A stretch of 64,000 nt of DNA from Xestospongia muta. Its lineage: Eukaryota > Porifera > Demospongiae > Haplosclerida > Petrosiidae. The stretch spans positions 6,870,923-6,934,922 of the forward strand of contig OY848922.1 of the NCBI GenBank assembly GCA_963693285.1. The letters are read 5' to 3'. Below are positions 1 to 13,729 of this stretch, in pieces; the first letter of the stretch is position 1, and the number at the start of each line of letters is the position of its first letter. The translations under genes and the position numbers were made by a program. The notes under the pieces are model-generated. The model ran no database searches, had not been told where the DNA came from, and saw nothing but the letters and a program-made list of their open reading frames with translations.

Positions 1-2736
1 ATATACAGCAATACTGCTCAAGTCAATGGAGGAGGAGTGAGAATGTTTTCATTAGGAGATGGTAGTATTGAGTATAAGAACTGCATTATATATAATAATA
101 CTGCTCAGTCTGATGGAGGAGGAATTTACATTAGTTCATATACAGAAAGTGGTAGTATTGAGTTCAGTAACTGCACTATATCCAACAATACTGCATACTT
201 TACATCTGGTTTGGTTCTTCATTCCTTTCGAGCAACTTCAATTTTAAAAAGAAGCTTTCATTTCGCAAATATTTCATTTCATTTCAATAAAGTTTTTAAT
301 AAGACAGATGCACAACAAGAAGGATATCGATCCATTGTAACATTATTGAATGTTGATAATGTCACATTTGACAAAATTGAAGTTAGTAATCATAACACAA
401 CTGGTTTAGTTGGTGTCAATAGTCTAATAACATTTGATGGACATAACATGTTTGCAAACAATTCAGGCATTTATGGTGGAGGTATTGCTTTATATGAGTT
501 ATCTCAATTATTACTAAATCAAAATACAAACATATCATTTGTCAATAATCATGCCAGTAAGTCAGGTGGAGGAATTTTTGTATATCATGATCAAGTTGTT
601 GACGTACGCAATGCCACAGACTGTTTTTTTAAAGTTATTCCTTATCATTATCCTAATGATACTAAAACAGTGTTATGTTTTGTCAACAACACAGCTGACA
701 TATCTGGTGATGTCCTATATGGTCGTAAAATTGATGATTGTACAAGCATACTTTACTTTGATCAACTATTTCACTATCCTCAACAGACAGGTCTATCAGT
801 AGTATCGTCAGATCCTATACAAGTCTGTTTTTGCAAAATAAATGGACAAAATTGCTCAATTACAAATGTTAATATATTTACGACACCTGGAATTGATATC
901 AATGTATCAGTAGCTGTAGCAGGTGCATTGGATGGCTTGACACAGGGTGTGATAAAATTGAACTCATCAGATAATTCATCTATTGTCCAATATAATGACA
1001 ATACACTAAATGCAACTTGTACTAATGTTACTTTCACATTAAGAACAAACACTACATTGGACAAAATACAGGTCTATGCTACACTTAATAGTTCAACCAT
1101 TGAACCTTTATATGATCCTTATGGTAAAGTCATTGAAGTTACTATTGTGCCCTGTCCTAATGGTTATCCATTAGTAAATGGCAAATGCGCTTGCAGACCC
1201 GAATTAAATTTAGGTTCAATAACTTGTGATAGTAACACCCAAATTATAACTAGAGATGGTGATATGTGGATTGGTTATGAAAATGATTCAAACTGTCTTG
1301 TTGCTTATACTAACTGCCCTTTTCATCATTGTAATGACAGTAATATTAGTTTTACACTTAACTATCCTAACAAGCAATGTCTTTACAATCGATCTGGTAT
1401 ACTCTGTGGACAATGTTCTGAAGGATTCAGTCTCATGTTAGGTTCTAATCAATGTGAACAATGTACTCATGACCACATAGCTCTTATCATTCCATTTGCT
1501 TTAGCTGGTATAGCACTGGTAGCTTTCATCATTGTTTTAAACTTAACAGTGTCTGTGGGTACAATCAATGGACTTATATTTTATGCTAATGTTGTCAAAA
1601 TATACGAACCCATCTTTTTTCCTAAAGGCCCTGTGAATTTTCTTAGTCACTTCATTTCCTGGATCAATCTGGATCTAGGTATTAAGACTTGTTTCTACCA
1701 TAATATGGATTCTTGCAGTAAAGTGTGGCTTCAGTTTGTCTTTCCAGCCTATGTTTGGCTTATTATAATATTTATTATAATATTGTTGCGGTATTCTAGC
1801 AAAGTCGTTCGACTTGTTGGAAGACAAGCAATTCCAGTACTAGCTACTTTGATCCTTCTTTCTTATACCAAACTGATACGCACTGTTTTCCAGGCTCTTT
1901 ACTTCACCAAAATTCCATGTATTGATGCTAAGAATAAATCTATCATGTTACTGAGGTGGTACATTGATGCTAATGTCCAATATGTAAGAGGTTGTCATAT
2001 ACCATTGTTTCTGTTCTCACTGGCGGTACTCATTTTACTTATTATTCCATACACTTTCTACCTTCTTACTATACCATTATTTGAAGGACCTCTATCAAAG
2101 TACATGTGTTGCTGCCAGAAGTTGTCAACATACATGAAGCCTTTCTTTGATGCATATGGAGGTCCATATAAAGATAAGTATCGTTCTTGGACTGGATTCT
2201 TACTCCTAGTTCGTGTTGTCTTAGCACTGGTTGTGTCTCTAGATACTGAGGCTAATGAAAGCTTAGATGTGTTAACATCTCTTCTAATTGTCATTATCTT
2301 CATGCATTACATTTTTAAAGGAATATATCGACATTTTCCTTTGGGCTGTCTGGAAGAAATTTTCATTCTTAACCTCATGTTTATGGCTCATATGAATGTA
2401 CAAACTTCAAATGACAATAATAATTCAAAAGGACAAGTGTCAAGTATTGTTTTAGTATCAATATCATTTCTTGTGTTCTGTGGTATTATATTATATCATC
2501 TCAGGGATCGTCTGATATTCTATAATGTCTGGGATTGCCTGTTGAAGTCTCGTTTTCGTCAAGCAATTACAAAAGTCAAGGAGGTATTCGAGAAACCTCC
2601 ACCACCTTCTAGTTCTAATGATTTGGAACTTTCTTTGGCACATTCAAGATCTTCTGTGGGTGAGACGAAATCTACTATGTCAGTGGTGTCAGTGGAAATG
2701 AAGCGAGAATCAATTTTGTTTGATATAAATGACTAA
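1..2736 (+). CDS. Beta-helix multi-pass membrane protein, 3' part (paralogue A)
   Basis: The reading frame is already open at base 1, so the start lies outside the window; about 911 residues are visible. The first ~170 residues contain repeated G-S-I-E-[FY]-x-N-C-x-I-x-N-N-T-A rungs and GGG turns, the pattern of a right-handed parallel beta-helix (pectin-lyase fold, as in Pmp-like repeats). A cysteine-rich stretch follows (CPNGYPLVNGKCAC, then CGQC..G and C..C). About seven or eight hydrophobic segments come next, beginning near HIALIIPFALAG, and the protein ends in a cytoplasmic Ser-rich tail. I infer an extracellular beta-helix on a multi-pass anchor; the ligand is unknown. It is a close paralogue of the gene at 14149-17826, aligning with that protein from about residue 324. 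There are no introns in the visible part. Confidence 0.85.
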   Translation: MYSNTAQVNGGGVRMFSLGDGSIEYKNCIIYNNTAQSDGGGIYISSYTESGSIEFSNCTISNNTAYFTSGLVLHSFRATSILKRSFHFANISFHFNKVFNKTDAQQEGYRSIVTLLNVDNVTFDKIEVSNHNTTGLVGVNSLITFDGHNMFANNSGIYGGGIALYELSQLLLNQNTNISFVNNHASKSGGGIFVYHDQVVDVRNATDCFFKVIPYHYPNDTKTVLCFVNNTADISGDVLYGRKIDDCTSILYFDQLFHYPQQTGLSVVSSDPIQVCFCKINGQNCSITNVNIFTTPGIDINVSVAVAGALDGLTQGVIKLNSSDNSSIVQYNDNTLNATCTNVTFTLRTNTTLDKIQVYATLNSSTIEPLYDPYGKVIEVTIVPCPNGYPLVNGKCACRPELNLGSITCDSNTQIITRDGDMWIGYENDSNCLVAYTNCPFHHCNDSNISFTLNYPNKQCLYNRSGILCGQCSEGFSLMLGSNQCEQCTHDHIALIIPFALAGIALVAFIIVLNLTVSVGTINGLIFYANVVKIYEPIFFPKGPVNFLSHFISWINLDLGIKTCFYHNMDSCSKVWLQFVFPAYVWLIIIFIIILLRYSSKVVRLVGRQAIPVLATLILLSYTKLIRTVFQALYFTKIPCIDAKNKSIMLLRWYIDANVQYVRGCHIPLFLFSLAVLILLIIPYTFYLLTIPLFEGPLSKYMCCCQKLSTYMKPFFDAYGGPYKDKYRSWTGFLLLVRVVLALVVSLDTEANESLDVLTSLLIVIIFMHYIFKGIYRHFPLGCLEEIFILNLMFMAHMNVQTSNDNNNSKGQVSSIVLVSISFLVFCGIILYHLRDRLIFYNVWDCLLKSRFRQAITKVKEVFEKPPPPSSSNDLELSLAHSRSSVGETKSTMSVVSVEMKRESILFDIND

Positions 2737-2944
2737 TAAAATGATGATTCTGAAGACCTTTGCTGATTACATGTATAGCTGTCATTTTTTATATAATATA
2801 AATTTTGTTGTATAGTAATAATTGGAAGTATTTGATTTCGGAAAGCATTTTTTATGTCACAATCAATTTCAATCAATTGTTCAAGTTGTTTAAATATAAA
2901 TGTAAGTATTAAACTGCTATAAGTAGATACCATTTAATTTATTA

Positions 2945-4222
2945 CATTCCTGGGTTTGCTAGAGAATCACTAATCTTTATTCCTATTGAAAATGTATTGA
3001 CAATAGGTCCATTGTTGATGTTAGAAGTTTGTTATCTCTGTTTGTCAAGTATCAAATCATCTGTTAATAATTGTAATGAGTTGGTTATGTCGTCTTCAGT
3101 ACTTTTTCACAAGCCACCTATAAAACTTGTCATCACAGCTAATGAAGCAATATTCTTTCTCACTCATGGCTAATATCAGCTAGAAGGCTAATAAGATGAC
3201 TGTACTTAGGTTTTGAGTGTTGGGTCATCAGTAACTATCAATATGGTATGGAGAATACCATGATATGTGTTAGTGTTACATTTTGTCATGTATGCTACAA
3301 AGATATGATTTTTACCATAATGAGTCTGATTTTAAGTCATTGATTGTTTAGTATCGAAAGAATTAGAAACAGTGACTTTGGAGAGTTCAGCTATGACATA
3401 TCAAAAAAGACAATAAAAAATAATTACCAATAACAAATATACATGAATCCTAGTTTATATATGTAGAATATAAATGTTGTACTAAAATAGCACAACTCAA
3501 TAATTTAATAGACTATGTTGGCAGCAAAATTGGAATGGCAAGTCCAAAATGATAAAACAGTTCACTACATTGACTCATTATTATTGTTGCGTATATTGTT
3601 TCTTAATAGATAATTCTCTTTTAACTCACAATGTGGTAAAATGAAAGGTTGAAACATGTAGGAGTTTTGAAAGTAAGTTCTCCATCTTTCTAAGAGGGAT
3701 GTACATGCGACACTTTCTGAAACTCCACACAATAGATTATTATTTGTACTAGTTTCTACAAATTTTTCCTTCACCAACTTATATGCCAAAACTAAATGAT
3801 GAAGATGTAAGAGATGAATATATTTAATGTTATTTCCAATTTCACACACTTAGTCACCTATAGTATACTTATATGGAGTTCATTACAAGAAAGTTAGTAA
3901 TCCAATAAGTTGAAGCAGTAATATTATTATTTGATGATGTATATAAAGTAATAATATTAGTATAATCACACAGGTCACAATTCTAAAAATTTCCTAAGGA
4001 AATACATTCGTATAAATAGAGCTACATTCTGTTTTTGTTGATATCATGAAATGGGCATGGCCAGAGCAAAACAGCTAATTGGTTGGTTCATGCATTCCAA
4101 AAAATATGTCAATTCGTTTATATTTTGTAGGGATTCATTAATAATATCTCCATGTATTAGAAAGAACATCTTATTATTTTAACAGCTTTAAGATAATAAT
4201 ATAGATATAAAGTTCCTTTCGC

Positions 4223-4283
<61 letters not shown>

Positions 4284-5835
4284 GAGTGCTCCCTAATGTG
4301 TATAATAATTGGTTTATGTTATTCTGCACTGCATACATTCTATGATACCTGAATTTCTATAGATGGCACAACCATCTTGTGTGTTTGAAGTACCCTAATA
4401 ACTAGCTAGATGAGATAATGGTCTTCTTTTCTTGAGCTAATAACACTTGATGTCATTATTGTCTATCTTCTTAAGCTACAGGTACTTCCATAGTACTAGA
4501 TGTCATGATGAAAAATTTCCTTCACTAAAATAATATACTTCTTATTGTGCATTGTTAACTTACTATGTACTGTTTAACACAGTAGCATTGTCTAATTATA
4601 TTGATTATGACAATATATTACTTAAAACATTATTTATATTTGTAATAAAAAATAATAAAGAAAATAGTATAGTCTTAACAATCATTTAATTTATAGTTAT
4701 ATAGTTACCATTTCTGTTATAATAAACTGCTAATGTTTACGTACATCAAGTGACAGATCACATTATTATCACAAATAGCATAGAAGTCACTTTTCACTTT
4801 CACTTTCAGCATGTGACTGCTTATCATAACACAAAATAATCTTTTAATGTGATCACAGTCAATAATAATTATGTGAACATGTATGATTAGTAGTAGGTGT
4901 ACAATGTGATTAATAAATTGCACATTTGATTTAGAAATGTCCTTATAAAGTTTCTTCACTAGTAAACAAAGAAATAGATTGTATATATTAGATCTTATGT
5001 CAGTGTTTATTAAATTGTTTACAGACTTCTTGATATAGTAAAAGGATATTACAGGTTGTGCAGTAAAAGTTTAACTTACAAAATCTTAATAGCAAAATTC
5101 ACATCAAAATACTATCACTGCTAATGTAGTCTTGTTTACAGGTCACATTGTATAAAGTGATTGGTTGATTTAATCAATATGTGGCTATAATGCTTGTATT
5201 TACTAGATGTAAAAATCAACAACATATTGTTTACATTGCTAATATAAACATCATGGATTTTAAATGTTCATGTAGTTACTTATTGCTTAAACTAATGATT
5301 TTGCAAAACTTGTTTTCAGTCTATGTATATACATTTCAGTGTTCCTGGTATATTGATTCATGGTATGTTCATGAAGCATTTACAATTTTTAATTTAGCTA
5401 ATAATATAATTAACACCTTTTCATTCTTTTAGATAAGTATTTGTAAAGTTTCTTTACAGAGATATATGGTAATAATCCTGGTATGTTAGTGTGTATAGTT
5501 AAGGTATATTTTTCAGATTGATATGACAAAACAGTTTAGTGTTAATTCTGACAAAATTTGCTGATTACATATCATTGATATAATTGTTATATCTTATATA
5601 TAATAGTAGTGTAGTAAGAATAATAAGATAATTGTATTGTCACAACAATTATATTATACAATGTTCTATTTACTGTGTTATTATAGCTAATAAGTATATT
5701 AAAAATAAAGTTATTTTTCTATTACAGTAAACAGTTAATGTTTACATACATTAGTAACAGATTACTTGACGATGATAAATAGAGTCCAAGTCATCACTTA
5801 CTTCACTGTACATGTTATCACAACAGACATATATG
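2945..5835. repeat. F repeat, copy 1 (non-coding, about 2.9 kb)
   Basis: This stretch downstream of paralogue A has no convincing gene. It aligns by eye along most of its length with 10738-13300, from a shared CTGGGTTTGCTAG start to a shared AACAGACAT end, with indels. Shorter pieces recur at 38470-39331, 53219-54085 and 46010-46500. Inside it a module of about 230 bases is repeated (near 4730-4960 and 5730-5830). The module contains TTAATGTTTAC, ACAGATYACTTGA, TGACTGCTTATCA and GATCACAGTCAATAAT. I see no transposase reading frame and no clear terminal repeats, so its class is unknown. Confidence 0.7.
4226..4281. repeat. (TA)n microsatellite
   Basis: An uninterrupted TA dinucleotide run inside F repeat copy 1. 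The matching place in copy 2 (near 11656) has only a few TA units. Confidence 0.95.
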
Positions 5836-6955
5836 ATACAAACATAGTCATAATTCAGTTATTAAAGACTGTACATAAATGTTTATGTTTATGTTTTAAA
5901 TTCTTCTAACATTCCAATTCATAAAAAGTTATAGTCTGTTACTATAGTGCATGTATCTTCTGTAAACAAAACAATAGACATTGACTATGAAGATAGTAAA
6001 GAAAGAAGAAAAGATACAATTGCAAAAGACAAACATAGACCAAGAGAATCAATACAAACAGAATGTGCAAATACAAGATGCTGGCAAAGCAAAGACTGAA
6101 GACAGAGGCCTACCAAAGAATCTATATTGAAGAATCTGAGATAGAATAAAACAAGTGCTACATAAACGTTAAACTAGCATGCACCATTTGGTCCATTTCC
6201 TAAGATCTTGGATCTTCACATTCAAACATAGAGTCATTGCTTTTTCAACCTCCTTGAATCTTTTCCATCTATCACATTATTATCAAATTAATAATATCTA
6301 ATATTGTAAAAGTTCACATGATTAAAAAATAGAAAAGTTCTTTCTCTGCTTGCAAAATATGTCTCCAAATTATCCAATTATTTAAAATAATACATATTCT
6401 CATTCATTACATAGATTTGTTAAAAATTACTTTTTAGTTGATTAGCTCACTGAGTAGTTTAAATATACAATACAATAACCTTAAAAATTGCTTAACAACC
6501 TTTTCAGAAATATCTTGCTTGCTCAAACTCGTCCCACTAAATGATCTACATTTTCCTAGTTAACTAGTTATTAAGCAATTCTTAACTAGTTATAATATTA
6601 GCCAAGTTTTTGACAAGATGTAGACTAGTTTGGCCTGATGACTGAACCAAACAAGGTTTTGTAAATGATATTATTATTATTATGGGAACTAATTCTTTAT
6701 TATGAAATAAATGTCAGCTCAGTTTGAATACACTATACTGGTTATTAAAATTGACAATAAGGAGAAAGTGAATCCCTGTTTAGGATCAACTTAGTACATT
6801 ATAAACAATAACTACAATTACAAATTGACAATAGTCACACACTAAAATGATTATTCATAAGAAATACTAATTACATATACGAATTTCCAAATATGGTAAT
6901 ATTATTATAATAATCAAAATTATGTTATACAATAGCTAAACAAACTATAAAGTAA
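5836..6955. other. Intergenic region with one weak small ORF
   Basis: No gene is supported. A 47-codon ATG frame at 5987-6130 is rich in Lys, Gln and Glu (starts MKIVKKEEKIQLQK) and lies in a purine-rich patch. I see no homology or splice context, so it is recorded only as a possibility. The 3' end of the Kelch-kinase gene abuts at 6956; its 3' UTR should run through 6955 downward. Confidence 0.5.
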
Positions 6956-9900
6956 TCATTGTCTAGCCAACTGTGCATTGAGGTTTGTTATGATCTCTGA
7001 CATTGTTGGACGTTCTCGATGATTCTGCTTCAAACATTGTTCAATAAGAGCTTTAAACATTGGACGTCGAATAGCATTAATGTGGAGTTGTCTCTGAGCA
7101 ACATCAGGAATACGACAGATCATCATTTCAATCAAAACAACACCATAACTGTAAACATCCATTGCAGGAGAATGCTCTCTTGGTATACTAGCTTCTGGAG
7201 CAGAATAAACTGGATTACCTGGATTGACTGTTTGATCAATCATTGATTGAAGGTTAGCTGAACCATAGTCTGATACCTTGGCTCTCCACCCACCAACAAT
7301 TGGCAGTAACAGAACGTTAGCAGTACTGACATCTCTATGTAGTATTGGGTCTGGTTTAAAGAGGTGGAGATAGTTGAGACCACAAGCTATATCTTGACTG
7401 ATGGCTAAAACAGCATGATAGGGTAGATGACCACCTTCTAGCTCTTTACGAAGGCTAGTTTTCATTAGCTCTGACAGGATGATAGGAGTACCCACTCGAG
7501 TGGCTCCTATGAACTGAAGGAGATTGGGATGACGCACTTTAGCAGCAATCTCCATTTCTCGAGTAAAAATTGATATGTTATACGATGACAGGATAACTTC
7601 ATGAAGACATTTGGCAGCAACTCTAAGACCACGAAACTTAGCCACCTTGACTTCTCCCCAACCTCCTGTCCCAAGAACCTCATCAGTCACCTCAATCTCT
7701 TCCCTCCTTACTACCCAGTGAGACTGCTCTTGTAGTTGTTGAACTTGTTGTTGAAGAGTAGCTATAGTATGCTGTCTTTGCTCAAGAGCAGTGGTAGCAT
7801 CCTGAAATTGTTGCTGAAAATGATTACATTCTTGACGAAGAGTATCATACTCTTGACGTAGTATTCTTTCTCTTTCTTGAAGTTGTCCACGTAGCTGTTG
7901 TAGTTGTACTTCCTTTATTTGAAGGTCCTCTTGAAGAACCTCAAGCTGTCGTGTTAGACGTTGAATTTCTCTATCTTTCTCTTGTGATTCATGACGTGGT
8001 AAAGAAGAATGGTAAAATTGTGAGGGGGATTGGAGAGTAAGTTGAGGTTGTACAGACATCTCTTGTCTCTTCTGTTGTAGCTTAAGTTGATACTCTTCAG
8101 TTGAATTCAGGTTAGTTATTACATCTGTTACAGACCAGCTGTCATCATTATATACTACAGTGAGATATATAGTATGTCACAATAATATTGAGTTATGAGA
8201 CTAGTTTGTAATACAAACAGTTAGTGTGTTAACACTCCTTCATGATACTGCGATATTACTTATAATGTACGTGTATACTATATAAAAATATGATTAATAG
8301 ATGGCTCTTACTAAGCTCTATCACTGTAGTATCATTGAGTTTACCACCAAAGAATCCCCCAAACCGTATTACCCATACAGTGTTAGGTAACACATTCCAT
8401 ACAGAGAGGGACTGACAATCTCTCTTAGTCACTGACTCTGGTAGAGTGAGCTAAAAGATGGAATATAGTGTATTATATGACAGTTATAATAATATTTTTA
8501 TGATATTACTACAAAACTAGTCATTATATATGTAACATCAGTGGAAACATGTACTCTAGTAACAGACTATAACTATGTATCAACTGGTAGAGTTGATACG
8601 TTATAGGACTTTAAAACGTGAACACAAGTAGCTAAATATAGTCTTAATAACTAAATTACAACTATAAATAAATCAGACATGACAAAAGACGATAATATTG
8701 TATGCATCAACATACTATAGTGTCAGGTTTACAATCAAAAAACCAGGGTCATAAAAACAAATAACTATTAATTATAAATTTTCTATAAATGAGGATTATC
8801 TTCATACATCAAAGTTTAAAGGTCACTCTTTATTACATCACCTCATATTGTAGACATTAACTCACTTTGTCTTAAAGTTATGTTAAAAAATAACTAGTAA
8901 CTAACCTTTGTCCATGTCTTTGTATTGATGTTAAATAACCAGCTATCATGTGTACTGATTCCACCCACCATCATCACATGTACGTCACTGATAAGAGTAG
9001 CAGCATGATCTGGTCTCTTCTGAGGCCAATTCACTGATTTTGGAAGTGGTTCCCTTATCTTCTCCCAATGCTGGGTAGATAATACTCAAATTAACATATT
9101 ATACAATTAACATAGCAATAATTAATACTATACATAGAAAAATATTTATAAAAAACTCTAAGTTGACTAAAGAATATTAACAAATAGCAGATCACTTCTT
9201 TACTAATAAAGTAGTTCCTAAAAATAATATAAAGATACAGTACGCAAACTTAAACTTGATTACTCCACAATATTATAAAACAACTAAATAATCTAACTCA
9301 TTAAATATTGTACTCACCACTGTGGTGTTTGTACATTGAACCATGTACACAGAGTTATCAGACACATTAGGAGGTATAAAACCAAACAACATAGCTCTGT
9401 TATTTGGTAGTGATGTAAGAGTGAATTTATTACAAGGAGGTGGACGTTCTCCACTGATATCTGGTATTGTCCACTGTCCTGAAATATAAATAGTTATAAT
9501 ATTATACTTGATGTATAGTGTATTGTTAACATGATATAATCATCTACTTACCACTGGATAACTGATAGTAGTGATGTTCATTAGTACGAACATTACCAGG
9601 AGCATGTCTGTTATCACTATACTGAGCACCATGTTGTCGAAATGTGGGACGTGGACCATACCCACCAAACACCAGTAGATAATCCACATTATTGAACGAA
9701 AGAGATATCATCCCACAGGATGCCTTCATCATTGGACCCATACTTGGATTAATTGGTAAGTGTTCATTCCATGTAAGTGAATCTGTTGTTAAAGAGTTGA
9801 GAGTATTGTGACGACACTGGTCATGATTACAGTAGCCCCCAAAGTAGTAGATCCTGTTACCGATAACTGTAGATGCATAACGGGCAACACCAAGTGGAGG

Positions 9901-10157
9901 TTTCCCATTGGTAGGTCGTTGTTCCCACCTACCAGTAGGTAAGTGAAATAACTCAATGACTGAGGTCAATCTCCATTTGTCTTCATTATCATGTACTTCT
10001 GGAAGACGATCTATAGCACCACCCCACATGTAGAGATAGTCACCCACTATATGTGTGGAGTGACCTGACCTCTTTTTAGGTACATAATAATCTGTAGGAT
10101 ATGACACACACAAACATAATAATAGATAACTACTATTATCATACCTAATGAAGCCAT
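6956..10157 (-). CDS. Kelch-repeat, coiled-coil, TKL-type protein kinase (six exons)
   Basis: Exons read from the sequence are 10157-10145, 10091-9552, 9478-9318, 9070-8906, 8450-8312 and 8154-6956. All five introns have GT..AG borders and consistent phases, giving 738 residues from the start MASLDYYVPKKRSGHS. Residues ~10-370 hold Kelch-type repeats (YLYMWGG, RIYYFGGY, YLLVFGGYG, VMMVGG, RFGGFFGG). Residues ~395-485 are Gln/Glu-rich heptads, a coiled coil. The kinase domain covers ~490-738: glycine loop GTGGWG (501-506), VAAK lysine 521, HRD 612-614, DYG in place of DFG (635-637), APE 658-660, and DVYSYGVVLIEM. The essential Lys, HRD and metal-binding Asp are present, so it is probably active. 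There is no signal peptide, so it should be cytoplasmic, with the beta-propeller as partner-binding module. Its substrate is unknown. Confidence 0.88.
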
Positions 10158-10380
10158 CTCAGACTTTGCCCTTTCTTAATTCTTTAAGAAAAGACGCGCC
10201 CTTTTTAATAATGAGTTACACCCTTTATACAGACTATTTAACTTATGATCCATAAGTCAATTAACATGTTAGCCATACGTTCATTCAGTCTGTTGTTTAT
10301 CCATTTAAAGCAGTCATCAGTTACAGAAAATATAATTCAATTAACTCAGTAAATTATAAATCATATAGGTATAAATATAT

Positions 10381-10435
<55 letters not shown>

Positions 10436-10737
10436 ATTATTATTAAAAAATAAAATAATATAATCCTGATTTTAGTCTAGTATGGTAACAAGCTCTTCAC
10501 ATAGAGTGGAATGTTTTTCTCTATAATAGAGCTGATGATACCATACTATAGTCCTACCAATTTACTCTCATTTTCATTAAAACTCTATTTAATAAAAATT
10601 GTAGTTTCACAATCAAAGTTACTAAAAAATAATATCATCAACTATTCAAATATATATATGAAAGTATTAAAATATTAAAACAACACAAAACATAATTAGA
10701 TACTATTAAGTTTAATTCATACAATACTAAGTGATTG
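10158..10737. other. Intergenic, upstream of the Kelch-kinase gene
   Basis: This presumably holds the minus-strand promoter of the Kelch-kinase gene, although no clear TATA box can be assigned. A (TA)n run occupies about 10381-10432 and is followed by ATT repeats. Nothing else is recognised. Confidence 0.5.
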
Positions 10738-13690
10738 CATATCTGGGTTTGCTAGGGAGACATTAATCTTTATTTCTATTGAAAATTTATTGACAATAGA
10801 TCCGTCAGTTGCTATTATAACTATGATTTCTCTGTTTGTCAACTCTCGTGTCTTCCTGACTACAGAAGGATCACGCTAGCTTTTAGCTTCCTGATTATGT
10901 TGCTATTGTATAACACTACATTTTGACTTGCTAATTGGTAATCTGACTATTGGACTACATAGAGCTTTTGACTATCATTATGGATCTCTACGTCTATCAA
11001 ATACATATTATTTTATATATTAATTATTATTTCATTATAGTACTTATTGTTACACCTTATATCTCAAACTGATTTCAAATTAATATTCTTTAAGTCAATG
11101 TTATATGACACAGGCAATCTGATTGGCTTTCTGAAACTCTACACTATACATCAAAATTTGTACTAGTTTCTCCAAATTTTCCCTTCACCAACCTATATGC
11201 CAAAACTAAATGACGAAGATGTAAAACATGAATATATTTAATGTTATTTCCAATTTCACACACTTAATCACTTTTAATATACTTATATGGAGTTCATTAC
11301 AAGAAAGCTAGTAGTCCAAGAAGTTGAAGCAGTAATATTATATTATTAAGGTAATAATATTAATATATTTTAATCACACAGGTCACAATTCTAAATAGAA
11401 GAAAGATATGTATCTATTAATTTTCTAGGAAAATACATTTGTGTAAATAGAGCTACATCCTGTTTTTGTTGATATCATGTAATGGGTGTGGCCAGAGCAA
11501 ACAGCTAATTGGTTGGTTCATGCATTCCAACAAATACTTCAATTCATTTATATTTTGTAGAAATTCATTCAACTAATATCCCCATGTGTTAGAAAGAACA
11601 TCGTATTTATTTTAACAACTTTTAGGTAATATAAGAAATAAAGTTCCTTTCACTAATATATATGAGAGTGCTCCCTAATATACATTATTAATTAGTTTAT
11701 GTTATTCTGCACTACATACATTCTATGATATTTAACTGAATTTCTATAGATCACACAATTGTCTTGTGTCTTTGAGGTACCTTAATAACACTAGAAGAGA
11801 TAATGGCCCTTCGTCTTGAGCTGATAACACTTAACATTATTATTGTCTAATCTTCTTGAGCTACAGGTACTTCCACACTATCAGATATCAAAATGTAAAA
11901 TTTTCTTCACTAAAATAATATATACTTCTTATTGTGCATTGTTAATTTACTATGTACTGTTTAGCAAAGTAGCATTGTCTAATTTTATTGATTATGACAA
12001 TATATTACTTGAAACATTTCATTTAAAAAATAATAAAGAAAATGGTATTATCTTAACAATCATTTTAATCAATTTAATTTAAGTGGTACAATATTCTATG
12101 CAATGTGTTATATTGTTGGTGTGAGATATATTGTTACCAATTCTGTTATAATAAACTATTGTTGTTTATGTACATCAAGTGACAGATCAAGTGACAGATC
12201 ACTTTACAAACATTGTTGACATCACCTTTCACTTCACTTTCAACATGTGACTGCTTATCATAACAGACACATAACACCAAATAATCTGTTAATATGATCA
12301 CAGTCAATAATAATTACGAACATGCATGATTAGTAAGAGGTGTACAAACTACGAGATAAATAAATTGTTCATTTGATTTTATAAATGTCCTTATAAACTT
12401 TCTTCACTAGTAAACAAAGAAATGGATTGTATATATTCAATCTTATGTCAGTGTTTATTACATTGTTTACAGAATTCTTGATATAGTAAAAAGATATTGT
12501 AGTCTGTTCAGTAAATGTTTAACTTACAAAATTTTAATAGCATAATTCACATCAAAATACTATCACTGCTAATGTAGTCTTGTTTACAGGTCACATTGTA
12601 TAAAGTGATTGGTTGATTTAATCAATATATGGTTATAATTGTTGTATTTAGTAAACGTACTAGATATAAAGTCAACAACATAATATTTACATTGCTAATG
12701 TAAACATTATGGAATTGACTGTTCATGTAGTTACTTATTGTTTAAACTAATGAGTTTGTAAAACTTGTTTTGAGTTTATGTATATACATTTCAGTGTATT
12801 TGGTATATTGATTCATGTAACCAATATGTTTGTGAAGCATTTAGAATTCTTAATTTAGCTAATAATATAATATAACCTTTTTATTCTTTTAGATGAGTAT
12901 TTGTAAAGTTTCTTTACAGAGATATATGGGAGTAATCCTGATGTATTAGTCTGTATTGTTAAGGTGTATTTTTCAGATTGATATGACAAAATAGTTTAGT
13001 GTTAATTCTGACAAAATTTGCTGATTACATATCATTCATATAATTGTTATATCTTATATATAATAGTAGTGTAGTAAGTATAAAAGATAATTGTATTGTC
13101 ACAACAATTATTTTATACAATGTTCTATTTACTGTGTTATTGTAGCTAATAAGTGTATTAAAAATAAAGTTATTTTTCTATTACAGTAAACAGTTAACGT
13201 TTACATACATTAGTAACAGATTACTTGACGATGGTAAATAGAGTCCAAGTCATCACTTACTTCACTGTACATGTTATCACAACAGACATTGATGACGCAA
13301 ACAAGCTTTTAAGATGATTACAGTCAATAGCAATAAAAGACGTATGCAAATGGCACTCCATAGTATAGTAGGTACATAAACATGTATGATTAGTAGTGAG
13401 TGTACAAACCATGTGATTAATGCAGTTTTCAAATTTCTCACTAGAACATCCTTAAGTCAGAATCTAGTATAGAGCCTAAGTGGGTATTATACTAACTTAA
13501 ACTAAATAATAGAAACTGACTTCAATGAGATAGTTTCTCTTATTTCTAAGAGACCAACCTGTATACTATGAGGAATTCTACTAGACAACTCCTGAGTTTT
13601 GTGAGTAAATACAATATTAACTAATTAGGAGTATTCTTATATCAATTGACAGATATCTCATTCAACTGTGAGTTGTTGAGTAAAACATTC
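10738..13690. repeat. F repeat, copy 2 with extra tail
   Basis: Aligns by eye with 2945-5835 up to about 13300. A tail of about 390 bases (13300-13690) is absent from copy 1 but matches the palindrome spacer at 46150-46505; shared landmarks are TAGAAACTGACTT, AGAGACCAACCTGTATACTA and GAGGAATTCTACTAGACAAC. The 230-base module occurs near 12140-12390 and 13190-13420. No coding content was found. Confidence 0.7.
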
Positions 13691-13729
13691 ACTTCATCAC
13701 TATCAGAGAGTTCCCTTCTCATTTCAACA

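Noticed and set aside
2058..2303. Antisense frame inside paralogue A (and 17175-17420 in B)
   Set aside because: Shadow of the conserved membrane region on the other strand; it is similar in both genes only because the genes are paralogues.
3565..3849. 94-codon minus frame in F repeat copy 1
   Set aside because: The matching part of F repeat copy 2 does not keep the frame.
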